Of a DNA stretch of 64,000 nt, positions 1-9,387 are shown piece by piece (within the stretch, counting starts at the first letter, position 1; each line of letters begins with the position of its first letter). Source of the stretch: UBA1563 sp037440065 (GTDB taxonomy: Bacteria; Bacteroidota; Ignavibacteria; Ignavibacteriales; Ignavibacteriaceae); the NCBI GenBank assembly GCA_037440065.1, contig JBBIUV010000016.1:806001-870000 (forward strand), given 5' to 3'. A program made the position numbers and the translations under genes. The notes beneath the pieces were generated by a model that was not told the DNA's origin, made no database searches, and worked only from the letters and a program-made list of their open reading frames with translations.

Positions 1-475
1 ACAAACTGAAAAAACTTAACCCTAAAGAGTAACGCGGTTGAAATCCTTTTTTCAAAATCACCACAGCAAGTTGCTCTCGCTCAGCAATTTCTTTTATAGT
101 TCCACCGGTAGTTAAACAGATTATTTGACAATTTCTTTTTAGCGCTTCATTCAAAACAGAAATGGTTTCTTCTGTATTTCCTGAATAAGAGGAGGCTAGT
201 AAAAGCGTTGAAGAATCTGCATAATTCGGTAACGAATAATTTCTATTGACTTGAAACGGTAAAGAGATTTCATTCTGCAAAAAATTAAGCATCAAATCAC
301 CGCTGATTGCCGACCCACCTAATCCGGTGACGATTATATTTTTAATCTTCGAAACATCGATTTTAGAAAGATTGTAAGTATTGTTCTTCGCATACTCTAT
401 TTGTTCGTAACTCTTTTTCAATACATCAAATTGATTCTCCGGATCGTATTTTTTCACTAGTTCAGAAATGGTCAT
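1..475 (-). CDS. bifunctional phosphoglucose/phosphomannose isomerase, N-terminal part
   Basis: Reading the minus strand from the ATG at 475 gives an open frame that runs off the window edge (about 158 residues seen). It begins MTISELVKKYDPENQ and contains TGLGGSAISGDLM, the sugar-phosphate-binding SIS motif typical of the small bifunctional PGI/PMI family, followed by a second serine-rich stretch, SSYSGNTEET, that also fits that fold. The family interconverts glucose-6-P or mannose-6-P with fructose-6-P in the cytoplasm. The start overlaps the stop of ptsI by 4 bp (ATGA), so it is probably translationally coupled and the last visible gene of the pabBC-to-ptsI run. The C-terminal half, with the remaining active-site residues, is outside the window, so bifunctionality is inferred from the family only. 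Confidence 0.85.
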   Translation of the reverse strand, partial: MTISELVKKYDPENQFDVLKKSYEQIEYAKNNTYNLSKIDVSKIKNIIVTGLGGSAISGDLMLNFLQNEISLPFQVNRNYSLPNYADSSTLLLASSYSGNTEETISVLNEALKRNCQIICLTTGGTIKEIAEREQLAVVILKKGFQPRYSLGLSFFSL

Positions 476-2238
476 AAAATGTTCCTTGTTCGTTGGATAA
501 GATTATCTTTAAAGAATTTTTCAATGGTTTTTATTATGGCTTCTTCCGAAGATAGTTGTAAACATTCTTCGGCTAAGTGTTTTGCTTTTTCATAATTCAA
601 TGATCGTATGGTTCTTTTAACCGAAGGTAATGCTGATGGAGAGACACTTAAACTATCCAAGCCAAGACCAACAAGTAAAGGAACGGCCAGTGTATCGGCC
701 GCCATTTCACCGCAAATGCTAACTGTAACATTTGATTTCTTCCCTTCCAGCACAATATGAGATATCGTTCTAACGACCGAAGGATGAAATTCTTGGTACA
801 GATCTGAAACGTAATCATTTCCACGATCAACAGCCATTAAATATTGAATTAGATCATTTGTACCGATACTAAGGAAATCTACTTCAGCAGCATAATCACG
901 GGCCATAACCGCTGCGGACGGAACTTCAATCATGATTCCAATCTTTAAATGGGGGTCAAACGGTATTTTTAATTTTTGAAGTTCGGCTTTGCATTCTTCG
1001 ATCAATGCTTTAGACTTTTTTATTTCCTGGATCGTAGAGATCATGGGAATCATAAAACTAACATTTTTATGAACGCTTGCCCGTAGCACAGCTTTAATTT
1101 GGACTTTAAACAGATTTTCGTTTTCTATTAACAGTCTGATGCCGCGCAATCCAAGAAATGGATTTGCTTCCTGGAGATCAAATTGGCGGACTTTATCTCC
1201 TCCGATATCGAATGCGCGAATGGTTACATTTTCCGGATAAATTCTATTTGCTAAAGCAGAATATATTTTTGTCTGCTCTTCTTCATCAGGAAATTCTCCA
1301 ATGTCTTCAATAATTTGTTCGGTTCGGAATAAACCTATTCCCTTGGCCCCATTTGAAATAAGTAAATCAACTTCACCTGTCACATCAACATTTGAGAGAA
1401 GATGTATTTTTCTTCCGTCAAAAGTTTCTGCCGGTAGATCTTTTAATCCTTGTAACTCCTTGTTGATCTCGGCAAGATGGTTAATTTTTTGCGTAAAATA
1501 TTTTATTTGATTTTCATCTGGATTGATAAAAACAATGCCGTGAAATCCATCAATGATAAGGAGATCGCCATCTTTGATTTTTTCACTTGCATCATGAGTT
1601 CCTACTACAGCCGGAAGGTTTAACGATCGAGCGATAATTGCTGCGTGTGAAGTAAGTCCCCCATGATCAGTTATGTAACCGACAGACGATGATTTTGTAA
1701 AAAGTATAGTATCTGCTGGAGTTAAATTTCCACTTACAACAATTGCATCAAGAGGAATTTTAGACTGCCATCTTTTCTTTTGGAGATTTCTAATGATCCG
1801 GTTTTTAATATCTTCGATATCTAAAGCCCGTTCTTTCATATAATGTTCGGTTGCACCAAACATCAGTTGCTGGTATTTAGAAATCTCGTCATCAACAATA
1901 AATTCAGGAAATCTTTTTTCTTTTCGAATACGTGACGTAATATTTTCAAGTAGCACCGGATCATCCAAAATCATTAAATGTGCTTCAAAGATCGCAGCGC
2001 GAACATCCCCCATTTTTTCTTTGGCAAAACCAAATATCTTTTTTAATTCTTTTTGAGATTTTTCTAAAGCCTCATTAAAAAGAAGTATTGCATCTTCAAT
2101 ATCGGTAATCTGGTTATGATTGATCTCCAAAACTTCTTTTGTAAAAACGTAAGCTTTCCCGATTGTTAAACCCGGGGCAGCCGCAATTCCCGTAAGATAA
2201 TTACTGGAATGTTTTAATATTTCTTTTAATCCTTTCAC
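472..2238 (-). CDS. ptsI: phosphoenolpyruvate-protein phosphotransferase (PTS enzyme I)
   Basis: 588 residues, the normal length for enzyme I. It takes phosphate from PEP and passes it to HPr in the cytoplasm. The swivelling phospho-His domain shows GGLTSHAAIIAR with the active His at residue 198. The C-terminal PEP-binding barrel shows GIGLFRTE, GLRGIRLL and IEVPSAA, and the late Cys motif is SICGEMAAD. The gene overlaps the upstream HPr gene by 4 bp and the downstream isomerase by 4 bp. No sugar-specific EII component is encoded in the window, so a regulatory rather than transport role is possible, but EII genes could lie elsewhere. Confidence 0.95.
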   Translation of the reverse strand: MKGLKEILKHSSNYLTGIAAAPGLTIGKAYVFTKEVLEINHNQITDIEDAILLFNEALEKSQKELKKIFGFAKEKMGDVRAAIFEAHLMILDDPVLLENITSRIRKEKRFPEFIVDDEISKYQQLMFGATEHYMKERALDIEDIKNRIIRNLQKKRWQSKIPLDAIVVSGNLTPADTILFTKSSSVGYITDHGGLTSHAAIIARSLNLPAVVGTHDASEKIKDGDLLIIDGFHGIVFINPDENQIKYFTQKINHLAEINKELQGLKDLPAETFDGRKIHLLSNVDVTGEVDLLISNGAKGIGLFRTEQIIEDIGEFPDEEEQTKIYSALANRIYPENVTIRAFDIGGDKVRQFDLQEANPFLGLRGIRLLIENENLFKVQIKAVLRASVHKNVSFMIPMISTIQEIKKSKALIEECKAELQKLKIPFDPHLKIGIMIEVPSAAVMARDYAAEVDFLSIGTNDLIQYLMAVDRGNDYVSDLYQEFHPSVVRTISHIVLEGKKSNVTVSICGEMAADTLAVPLLVGLGLDSLSVSPSALPSVKRTIRSLNYEKAKHLAEECLQLSSEEAIIKTIEKFFKDNLIQRTRNIL

Positions 2239-2501
2239 AACTCGTCAAAGCCTCCTCTGATGTAACCGGATATTTCGTCATTCATTTCTTGTTCGTCTAC
2301 TCCTTCAAATGAAAGTATTAGTTCACTCCCCATTTCAGCGGCTAAAGTCATTACACCAATAATACTTTTGCCATTAATGTGTAACCCATCCTTAGAGATA
2401 AAAAACTCGGATTTGTACTTCGAGGCGAGTTTAACAATCGTTGCTGCCGGACGAGTGTGGAGCCCTGCTTTGTTAACTATTTTAACTGTAGTCTCAATCA
2501 T
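2235..2501 (-). CDS. ptsH: phosphocarrier protein HPr
   Basis: 88 residues, full length for HPr. The phosphorylated His-15 lies in NKAGLHTRPAA, and the regulatory Ser-46 is present in GKSIIGVM. Ser-46 is the target of HPr kinase/phosphorylase in organisms that have it, so this HPr could be controlled by both routes; the kinase gene is not in the window. The start codon overlaps the stop of the polyprenyl synthase gene by one base (TAATG), and the stop overlaps ptsI by 4 bp, indicating one transcript. Confidence 0.96.
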   Translation of the reverse strand: MIETTVKIVNKAGLHTRPAATIVKLASKYKSEFFISKDGLHINGKSIIGVMTLAAEMGSELILSFEGVDEQEMNDEISGYIRGGFDEL

Positions 2502-3490
2502 TAATATTTTCTCTTAATAAGTGAATATGCCAGAAATGTTAGGAGTTGTCTATCATTTACATTTTTAAGTTGATTCAACTGACGAAGTGCTTTTTGAGTA
2601 TAAACGACAATTTCCTTTTTTGCATCGTTTAATACATTGAGTTTCTGATAAAGCATTTTATATTTTTCAACTTCATCAGGTTGAATTCCTTTGTTTACAA
2701 TTATTTTTTGTAAGGCGGCTTTATCTTTCCCGTTTGATTTTTCCAATGCTTTTAAAAAAAGAAATGTTTTTTTCCCCTCAATTAAATCTCCACCGATTTT
2801 TTTCCCAAACTCAACTTCATCTGCCGCAATATCGAGAAGATCATCCTGTATCTGAAAAGCAATCCCAAGATTTTTACCAAAACGAGTAAGTGCCTTTATT
2901 TGACTTGAAGAACCTCCGCCAATTCTCGCTCCTATTTCGCAACACATCTCGATCATGGCGGCAGTTTTTTTTGAGATCATTACCAGGTATTCTTCTATCG
3001 ACACAACTTTCTTTATTTCAAACTCTTTATCAAGACTTTGACCTTCGCAAACTTCAACTAACCCTTTTGTAAATGATTTAACAACTTCATTTCCAGGAAT
3101 AATCAAATTTTTTAACAAGTACTCATAAGCTACTGCAAGCAAACCATCTCCTGCAAGAATAGCGGTGTTCACATCATATTTTATATGGACCGTTAACTTA
3201 TTCCGGCGTTTATCGGCGTTATCCATGATATCATCATGAACAAGAGTAAAATTATGGAGCATCTCAACTGCCAACGCCGCATTATATGCTTTAGCGGAAT
3301 TTCCTCCGACTGCTTTTGCAGTAAGAAGCACCAATAATGGTCGAATTCTTTTTCCTTGATCAGCTAAAATATAATCCGATGGTTCATACAAAGAACGCGG
3401 ATTTCTCTTTGCTAAAACCGACTTCAGTTTAGTGTTTATTAATTTTCGTTCTTTTTCAATTAAAGAATTAAATTCTTTTTCAGAGATCAA
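2501..3490 (-). CDS. polyprenyl diphosphate synthase (trans-isoprenyl type)
   Basis: 329 residues with both aspartate-rich motifs of the trans-prenyltransferase family: DDIMD at 86-90 and DDLLD at 216-220, plus GKRIRP near residue 46 for IPP binding. It condenses IPP units onto an allylic diphosphate; the chain length (quinone tail or other) cannot be read from sequence alone. It overlaps the upstream IPP isomerase gene by 11 bp, which fits a shared isoprenoid role. The downstream coupling to ptsH is unexpected metabolically and probably reflects operon packing. Confidence 0.9.
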   Translation of the reverse strand: MISEKEFNSLIEKERKLINTKLKSVLAKRNPRSLYEPSDYILADQGKRIRPLLVLLTAKAVGGNSAKAYNAALAVEMLHNFTLVHDDIMDNADKRRNKLTVHIKYDVNTAILAGDGLLAVAYEYLLKNLIIPGNEVVKSFTKGLVEVCEGQSLDKEFEIKKVVSIEEYLVMISKKTAAMIEMCCEIGARIGGGSSSQIKALTRFGKNLGIAFQIQDDLLDIAADEVEFGKKIGGDLIEGKKTFLFLKALEKSNGKDKAALQKIIVNKGIQPDEVEKYKMLYQKLNVLNDAKKEIVVYTQKALRQLNQLKNVNDRQLLTFLAYSLIKRKY

Positions 3491-4532
3491 AGTAGTCCTT
3501 TTTTAAGATTAATTTTTCCTTCCCAAAACTACGCAAATTTTGTGAATCGGTTAAGAACATTATACGTTTAACATCTTCAAACCAGTTATTGATTAACCCT
3601 ATTACTCCGGCTTGACCTTCTTTAAGAAGAGTTTGTAAAATCATTTTTGCGGATGCTGCAAAATCAGCCCCAAGCGCCAATACTTTTGCAACTTCGAATG
3701 AAGTATTCACGCCGCCCGAACCAATTAAAACGAATTTATTTTTCTTTTTTAATTCAGAAATTGTCCGGATGCAATAACTTGTGGGCAAACCCCAATCCCA
3801 AAATGGATTTTCAACTGATTGTTTGTTCCGGAGGATCTCAACACCAGCCCAGCTTGTACCACCTGCACCGGCTACATCGATTCCTTTCACACCTAATTCC
3901 AAAAGAATTTGGGCGGATTTTTTTGATATCCCGGAACCAACTTCTTTTACAATAACTGGTATATCGATTTGTTTTACCAGGTTCTCAAGTGATCTTCGAA
4001 TCCCGGTAAAGTTGGCATCACCGTTTTGTTGCAAAAGCTCTTGCAAAGGATTTAAATGAATTACCAGACTATCTGCTCCAACTTTATTTAACAGGTGGAG
4101 AAGTGGTTTGTGATATTTCATTTTTGTGATTTGTGCTCCACCGATATTGCCAAGCAAAGGAACCGTTTTAGCAGCTTTGCGGATTTGTTTAAAATGGTCA
4201 TCAAAATTATTTGTTCCAAGAGCAAAGCGAAGGCTTCCCAATCCCAGTGGAATATTTAAATCAGCCGCAACCTCAGCTAATTGCAGATTGATGTTTTCAC
4301 CCTCTGCGGTCCCGCCGGTCATGCACGAAATTAGAAATGGATAGGATACTTTTTTACCGAATAATTTTTTTGATAGATCGATTTTTTCAATTTGCACTTC
4401 CGTAATCGCAGAGTGGAGAAAATCATACTGCTCAAAACCGGAAGTTTTTTCCTTAAAATTGACTTCATCTGTTTTGCATAACTCAAGGTGATCTTTTTTT
4501 CTGGAAATAATATTGTCAATCTGTTCGGTCAT
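3480..4532 (-). CDS. fni: isopentenyl-diphosphate delta-isomerase, type 2 (FMN-dependent)
   Basis: 350 residues, typical for type 2 IDI. The N terminus, ISRKKDHLELC, is the family opening that binds substrate. SCMTGGTAEG, LGSLRFAL, GGAQI, VKEVGSGIS and DVAGAGGTSWAGVE mark the FMN-binding TIM barrel. It interconverts IPP and DMAPP and needs FMN, NADPH and Mg. It feeds the polyprenyl synthase encoded next. The window also encodes Dxs (48210-50105), so IPP probably comes from the MEP pathway, in which an isomerase is helpful rather than essential. Confidence 0.94.
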   Translation of the reverse strand: MTEQIDNIISRKKDHLELCKTDEVNFKEKTSGFEQYDFLHSAITEVQIEKIDLSKKLFGKKVSYPFLISCMTGGTAEGENINLQLAEVAADLNIPLGLGSLRFALGTNNFDDHFKQIRKAAKTVPLLGNIGGAQITKMKYHKPLLHLLNKVGADSLVIHLNPLQELLQQNGDANFTGIRRSLENLVKQIDIPVIVKEVGSGISKKSAQILLELGVKGIDVAGAGGTSWAGVEILRNKQSVENPFWDWGLPTSYCIRTISELKKKNKFVLIGSGGVNTSFEVAKVLALGADFAASAKMILQTLLKEGQAGVIGLINNWFEDVKRIMFLTDSQNLRSFGKEKLILKKDYFDL

Positions 4533-4588
4533 GAATAGTTTTCTCTTTCTTTATTTAAAGATAGAAAAAATAATTTATTTTCCGTAAT

Positions 4589-6442
4589 TCATTTGGAAAC
4601 GAATATCGTTTTTTCATAGTAAACTATTTCTCTTACAGTAATGATCTTCCTGACCGAATTGGTTAGAAGGACTTTTTTTGCTCTCTTCAAGTCATCAATT
4701 GTAAGTGGTTCTTCATTTACTTGATGTTTTTTTATAAAATGATTTCTGTAAATACCATCAAGAACTCCGGCACTGATCGGAGGAGTTTTCCATTTATCAC
4801 CTAGAAGTAAGAATAAATTGGTGATTGCCCCTTCGGCAAGATTATTCTTCTGATTTAAAAACAAAACTTCATCAAATCCTTTATTCCGATATTTTGCCAA
4901 TTCGGAATCATAGATTTTTCGATTTGTCGTTTTGTAATATTGAAAGCGGTTTTGCTCGTCAATCTTTTTTGAAGAGATCACAACTCGTGCAGCATTGATT
5001 GATGCATTATTTAGTTCATTCACGTTAACCGAAATTCTACCGAATTTATTGATCGAGACTTTTACCTTGTAACGTTTTTTAACACTTAATGTTTTGACAC
5101 ATTTATTCAACTCCTCTTCAATTTTTCCACGGTTGAAGAAAAACAAAAAATAATCAGCCGATTTTTTAAGCCGGTCTAAATGTTCTTTGAGTAAAAAAAC
5201 TTTCCCCCTTTCATAAAGAAGAGATGTAAATATTTCAAATTGATGTGAAGGCTCGGTTACAAACGCCCCTTTTGAAAGAACTTCGTCGTATTCTTCATTT
5301 GCTTTGCTCCCCCACGTTATACCGGCTCCAAGCCCAATATCTCCCGAATTATTTCCTTTATTAATTTCTACGGTTCTTATTGCAATATTAAAAATACTTT
5401 TTTCGGGAAGCAGCAACCCGATCGAACCGGTATAAATTCCGCGAGGATTTTTTTCCAACCGGTGGATAATCTCCATCGTTCTGATTTTGGGAGCTCCGGT
5501 AATTGAACCGCATGGAAAAATATTTTTTATCAAATCCGAAAGTTTTGCCTTCTGCTTCAGCCTGCTTTTGATGGCAGAGACCATCTGAAACAGTGATTCA
5601 TACTTCTCAACTTCAAAAAGTTTTTTAACTGTTACGCTATTTTGTCGACTGATCTTTCCGAGATCATTCCGCAAAAGATCAACGATCATCAAATTTTCTG
5701 CCCGATTTTTTTCACTTAAAAAGAGTTCTTCTTTTGTTAACAAATCTTCTTCAATATTTTTTCCGCGGAAGGCAGTCCCTTTCATCGGTTTTGCAGTTAC
5801 CGATTTCCCTTCCAACTTAAAAAATAATTCCGGAGAAAAGGAAAGAACGTTTTTATCAGGCAGATTAATAAAAGCCGAATATTCAGCAGATTGTTTTAAT
5901 AGTAAATCGCAAAACAACCCTTCAACGCTTTCGGCAAAATTGAATTCCGCTTTTGATGTTAAATTAACTTGATAGGTCTCCCCTTCTGCAATTTGGTTTT
6001 TGATCTTTTCAACTTTACTTGCAAAAGATTTACGCGATTCATTCAACTTGAAATTGGAAATAGTAAATTTTGTCTCTTCAATTCCACTAAAATCAATATC
6101 CGAAGTTTTTATTCTTTTTGCTTTTCTTTTGTTGAACGTTACTATGATCGCATTTCCAAGAATCGCCCGCTCCTCTTTTTTTGTCAGCAGTTTTCTTAAC
6201 TTTTTCTCAAATAAGAATCCCAATTCATAGGGGAGGATTGTATAAGCGAAAAGTTTTTTTTCATGTACTTCATCCAAAACCGAAAGAAAATTATCCACAT
6301 TCTGAAGATTGTTGAGAACGTGAATCCTTTCCGGTTCCAAAAACAAGTACGATTCTTCATTTCCTTTTTTTAATGGAGAGAAAAAGAAAGCCGAATACGC
6401 AGTTGTTGAAACTCGAGTTAGAATATCTTTAAGTTTTATCAT
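4589..6442 (-). CDS. pabB: aminodeoxychorismate synthase component I fused to 4-amino-4-deoxychorismate lyase
   Basis: 617 residues in two modules. Residues about 100-400 are a chorismate-binding enzyme. The motif KPMKGTAFRG (Lys-221) has the lysine diagnostic of PabB rather than TrpE, and GSITGAPK begins at 312. Residues about 405-610 are a class IV PLP aminotransferase-fold lyase (PabC type) with probable PLP lysine 504 in YYKTTNRK. Together they would turn chorismate and ammonia into p-aminobenzoate for folate. No glutaminase (PabA) is encoded in the window. First gene of the minus-strand run to position 1; a 117-bp gap separates it from the divergent MFS gene. Such fusions are known in other bacteria. 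Confidence 0.9.
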   Translation of the reverse strand: MIKLKDILTRVSTTAYSAFFFSPLKKGNEESYLFLEPERIHVLNNLQNVDNFLSVLDEVHEKKLFAYTILPYELGFLFEKKLRKLLTKKEERAILGNAIIVTFNKRKAKRIKTSDIDFSGIEETKFTISNFKLNESRKSFASKVEKIKNQIAEGETYQVNLTSKAEFNFAESVEGLFCDLLLKQSAEYSAFINLPDKNVLSFSPELFFKLEGKSVTAKPMKGTAFRGKNIEEDLLTKEELFLSEKNRAENLMIVDLLRNDLGKISRQNSVTVKKLFEVEKYESLFQMVSAIKSRLKQKAKLSDLIKNIFPCGSITGAPKIRTMEIIHRLEKNPRGIYTGSIGLLLPEKSIFNIAIRTVEINKGNNSGDIGLGAGITWGSKANEEYDEVLSKGAFVTEPSHQFEIFTSLLYERGKVFLLKEHLDRLKKSADYFLFFFNRGKIEEELNKCVKTLSVKKRYKVKVSINKFGRISVNVNELNNASINAARVVISSKKIDEQNRFQYYKTTNRKIYDSELAKYRNKGFDEVLFLNQKNNLAEGAITNLFLLLGDKWKTPPISAGVLDGIYRNHFIKKHQVNEEPLTIDDLKRAKKVLLTNSVRKIITVREIVYYEKTIFVSK

Positions 6443-6559
6443 AACACTTTTATTAATCTAATTCACTATTTAAAATTGCACGGCATGGAAAAATCAATTA
6501 ATTTTTGTCTCAAATTACAAAAGAAAGTTTCTTTTTATCAAACGGCAAAGGAATCAGAT

Positions 6560-8059
6560 ATGAAAAAACCGGCTCTCTCTTTTTGGCAAATATGGAATAT
6601 GAGTTTTGGATTTCTAGGGATTCAATTCGGCTTCGCTCTTCAAAACGCAAACGTTAGTAGAATATTTGAGACCCTCGGCGCAAGTATCGATCAGATCCCT
6701 ATTCTCTGGATCGCGGCGCCCGTTACCGGACTGATCATTCAACCGATTATCGGACATATGAGTGATAGAACCTGGAACCGCTTTGGAAGAAGAAGACCTT
6801 TCTTTTTAGTCGGTGCGATTCTCGCTTCTCTTGCGTTACTAATTATGCCTAATTCTCCCGCTCTTTGGGTAGCCGCCGGAATGTTGTGGATAATGGATGC
6901 GTCAATCAACGTTTCTATGGAACCATTCCGAGCATTTGTTGGTGATATGCTCCCTCCTGATCAAAGAACTATCGGATTTTCGATGCAGAGTTTTTTCATT
7001 GGAACGGGAGCTATTGTTGCCTCAGCACTTCCTTATGTTATGACAAATTGGTTTGGAATAAGTAACACTGCCCTTCAAGGTGAGATTCCCCCTTCGGTTA
7101 GATTTTCATTTTATATCGGCGGTGCTGTTTTTCTTTTAGCTGTTATTTGGACGGTCGTAAAATCAAAAGAATATTCACCTGAAGAAATGGAACAATTCAA
7201 TAAAGAAGAGATTGAAAATAATCCCGGCTTGGTGAGAGATGAAGAATTGATTTCACCCACTCGTTTTTATAAAAACGGATTTCTCTGGTTAATAACCGGT
7301 GTGGTTTTATTTCTCGCTTTCTACTTTTTTATTTATATGGATTACGGTCTCGGCGTTTTCTTTGGCGGCGTTGCCGTCTTTGGAATTATTCAACTCCTCG
7401 TTGGATACCTAACCAAATCCTCTAAAAAAGAAAGCGGACTTGTTGTAGTTATTAACGACCTTTACAAAATGCCGAAAACCATGATCCAACTTGCCTACGT
7501 TCAATTCTTTTCATGGTTCGCACTTTTTGCAATGTGGATTTACACAACTCCGGCAGTTACACGCCATATTTACGGCGCAACGGACACTTCATCGGCTTTA
7601 TATAATCAAGGTGCCGATTGGGTTGGCGTATTGATGGCTGTTTATAACGGGTTCGCCGCAGTTATGGCTTTTCTTTTAATCTGGCTTGCAAACCGAACCA
7701 GCAGAAAAACTGTTCACATGATAAGCTTAGTTTGCGGTGGAATCGGATTGGCTTCTTTTTATTTTATTAAAGATCCAAAACTGTTATTGATCTCGGAACT
7801 TGGGATCGGATTGGCCTGGGCTTCTATTCTTGCGATGCCCTACGCAATTCTAACCGGTTCTTTACCAAAGAATAAACTTGGTGTTTACATGGGAATTTTC
7901 AACTTCTTTATAGTTATTCCCCAAATTACCGCAGCGGCAATTCTCGGTTTCTTTGTAAAGAATCTTTTTGCCGATCATGCAATTTACGCCCTTATACTTG
8001 GCGGTATTTCTATGTTCGCAGCGGCAATTATGGTAATGTTTGTGGATGACGATAATTAA
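6560..8059 (+). CDS. MFS transporter, sucrose/SLC45-like (GPH-type sugar carrier)
   Basis: 499 residues from the ATG at 6560, preferred over an in-frame ATG at 6476 because AAGGA lies just upstream and the protein then begins MKKPALSFWQIWNMSFGF, the usual opening of this family. About 12 hydrophobic segments are seen. The loop between helices 2 and 3 reads SDRTWNRFGRRRPF, a signature of sucrose/maltose symporters of the SLC45-like group. Probable role: proton- or sodium-coupled uptake of a disaccharide across the inner membrane; the substrate is not determinable. The gene stands alone on the plus strand and ends at a terminator shared with ppk2. Confidence 0.87.
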   Translation: MKKPALSFWQIWNMSFGFLGIQFGFALQNANVSRIFETLGASIDQIPILWIAAPVTGLIIQPIIGHMSDRTWNRFGRRRPFFLVGAILASLALLIMPNSPALWVAAGMLWIMDASINVSMEPFRAFVGDMLPPDQRTIGFSMQSFFIGTGAIVASALPYVMTNWFGISNTALQGEIPPSVRFSFYIGGAVFLLAVIWTVVKSKEYSPEEMEQFNKEEIENNPGLVRDEELISPTRFYKNGFLWLITGVVLFLAFYFFIYMDYGLGVFFGGVAVFGIIQLLVGYLTKSSKKESGLVVVINDLYKMPKTMIQLAYVQFFSWFALFAMWIYTTPAVTRHIYGATDTSSALYNQGADWVGVLMAVYNGFAAVMAFLLIWLANRTSRKTVHMISLVCGGIGLASFYFIKDPKLLLISELGIGLAWASILAMPYAILTGSLPKNKLGVYMGIFNFFIVIPQITAAAILGFFVKNLFADHAIYALILGGISMFAAAIMVMFVDDDN

Positions 8060-8087
8060 AGAATAGATTTTAGAAAGAGTAAAAAAA

Positions 8088-8117
8088 AGTGCTGTCCTTT
8101 TGAACAGCACTTTTTTT
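8088..8117. terminator. bidirectional intrinsic terminator
   Basis: A perfect 8-bp stem, AGTGCTGT (8088-8095) with ACAGCACT (8104-8111), is flanked by an A run on the left and a T run on the right. It lies between the convergent MFS and ppk2 genes and can stop transcription from both sides. Confidence 0.88.
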
Positions 8118-8139
8118 ATGAAATTTATTGTAAGGTTTT

Positions 8140-9018
8140 TTAATAAGTTTCCGGAACAAAACTTTGATCTGAAAGGGGCGGACGAACGTAACCGATGTCG
8201 TTTTGTTTTGGCGGTAGTTCAATCTTTTCTCTTTGAATATCTTCGTATGGAATTAAACTGAGCAAATGGGAGACACAATTCAACCTGGCTTTCTTTTTAT
8301 TATCTGAATTTACCACATACCAGGGTGCTTGTTTAATATCCGTAAACGCGAACATATCATCTTTCGCTTTTGAATATTCAACCCAGCGGCTGCGCGATTG
8401 TAGATCCATCGGACTTATCTTCCAGCGCTTGGTGGGATTATTTATTCTTTCCGTAAATCGTTTTTCCTGTTCCTCATCACTAACGGAAAACCAATATTTT
8501 ATCAAGATCACTCCAGACCGGATGATCATCCTTTCAAACTCGGGACAACTTCTTAAAAATTCTTTGTATTCCTCTTCGGTGCAAAATCCCATTACTTTTT
8601 CAACACCTGCACGGTTGTACCAGCTTCTATCAAAAAAGACCATTTCACCGGCGGCTGGTAAATGAGGAGTGTATCTCTGGAAATACCACTGTGTTTTCTC
8701 TTTTTCGGTTGGGGTACCGAGAGCAACTACGCGGCATATTCTGGGGTTAAGAAATTGTGTGATGGCTTTGATGGTTCCCCCTTTTCCGGCTGCGTCCCGT
8801 CCTTCAAATATGACGACGACCTTTAACCCCTTATGCTTTATCCACTCCTGAAGTTTTACAAGTTCAACACTCAAACGGACAAGTTCTTTGTTGTAAAACT
8901 TCTTATCAACTTTTGAACCTTCTTTCGGAGTATCAGTTTCTACTTCTTCATCAAGAATGTCAAACTCTTCTTTCCGATCCTTCTTCCCCGATTGCTTCTT
9001 TTTTTTCTTATGAGACAT
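8140..9018 (-). CDS. ppk2: polyphosphate kinase 2 (PPK2 family)
   Basis: 292 residues. Walker A is GRDAAGKGGT (about 73-82) and the lid/Walker B region is FFDRSWYNRAGVE, both diagnostic of PPK2. These enzymes transfer phosphate between polyphosphate and nucleotides; the one-domain class here usually makes GTP/ATP from polyP, but direction is not visible in the sequence. An ATG at 9030 is also in frame, but GAGG overlaps that codon and sits correctly for the ATG at 9018, so 9018 is chosen. The N terminus is lysine-rich and acidic, probably disordered. Confidence 0.93.
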   Translation of the reverse strand: MSHKKKKKQSGKKDRKEEFDILDEEVETDTPKEGSKVDKKFYNKELVRLSVELVKLQEWIKHKGLKVVVIFEGRDAAGKGGTIKAITQFLNPRICRVVALGTPTEKEKTQWYFQRYTPHLPAAGEMVFFDRSWYNRAGVEKVMGFCTEEEYKEFLRSCPEFERMIIRSGVILIKYWFSVSDEEQEKRFTERINNPTKRWKISPMDLQSRSRWVEYSKAKDDMFAFTDIKQAPWYVVNSDNKKKARLNCVSHLLSLIPYEDIQREKIELPPKQNDIGYVRPPLSDQSFVPETY

Positions 9019-9214
9019 TGGACACCTCATTTAGTTAATGAATTGAATATTCAACAAAACAGAGCAATTTGTTATGGTCTAAATTAATAATTTTTATTTG
9101 AAAAAAAACAATGGAATTTTTTAAACTCCACCACCTGCTTAACCGGCGCGAAACTCTGTTTCAGAAAAGCTTTTATACCTCCGTCTCAAAACCGTGGAAT
9201 ATTTTCATTAACTC

Positions 9215-9246
9215 TTTGGTAATTAAGCAAAACCTTTTTACGTTTG
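9215..9246 (+). promoter_or_regulatory. Bacteroidota-type promoter, fifth copy of the array promoter core
   Basis: TTTG (9215-9218), 20 nt, then TACGTTTG (9239-9246), matching the -33 TTTG / -7 TAnnTTTG consensus known from Bacteroidota. The segment around it (about 9213-9252) is nearly the same as the core of the repeats at 10214, 12536, 14817 and 16688. It lies in the 369-bp gap between ppk2 and the lipoprotein gene at 9388 and would give a leader of about 135 nt. The rest of that gap shows no gene I can support. Confidence 0.6.
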
Positions 9247-9387
9247 TTCGTACCTATAATCCATGTTCTTCATGTAATCTTAACTTAATCATGATCGTGA
9301 TCGTGACCGTACACTTACTCTAAATCGTATTTGAATTATTAACACTCTTTTCATTTTTAGTTGCGCGAAAAGTAAAAAGGAGAAAAT

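Noticed and set aside
3647..3955. Plus-strand frames opposite the IPP isomerase gene and similar antisense frames across the housekeeping genes
   Set aside because: They are shadows of strong minus-strand genes and show no recognisable protein features.
6476..6559. N-terminal extension of the MFS transporter
   Set aside because: The extra 28 residues are polar and unlike the family; the ATG at 6560 has a ribosome-binding site and the expected first residues.
9111..9323. 70-residue plus-strand frame before the lipoprotein gene
   Set aside because: No ribosome-binding site, no protein-like composition, and it spans the promoter core at 9215-9246.
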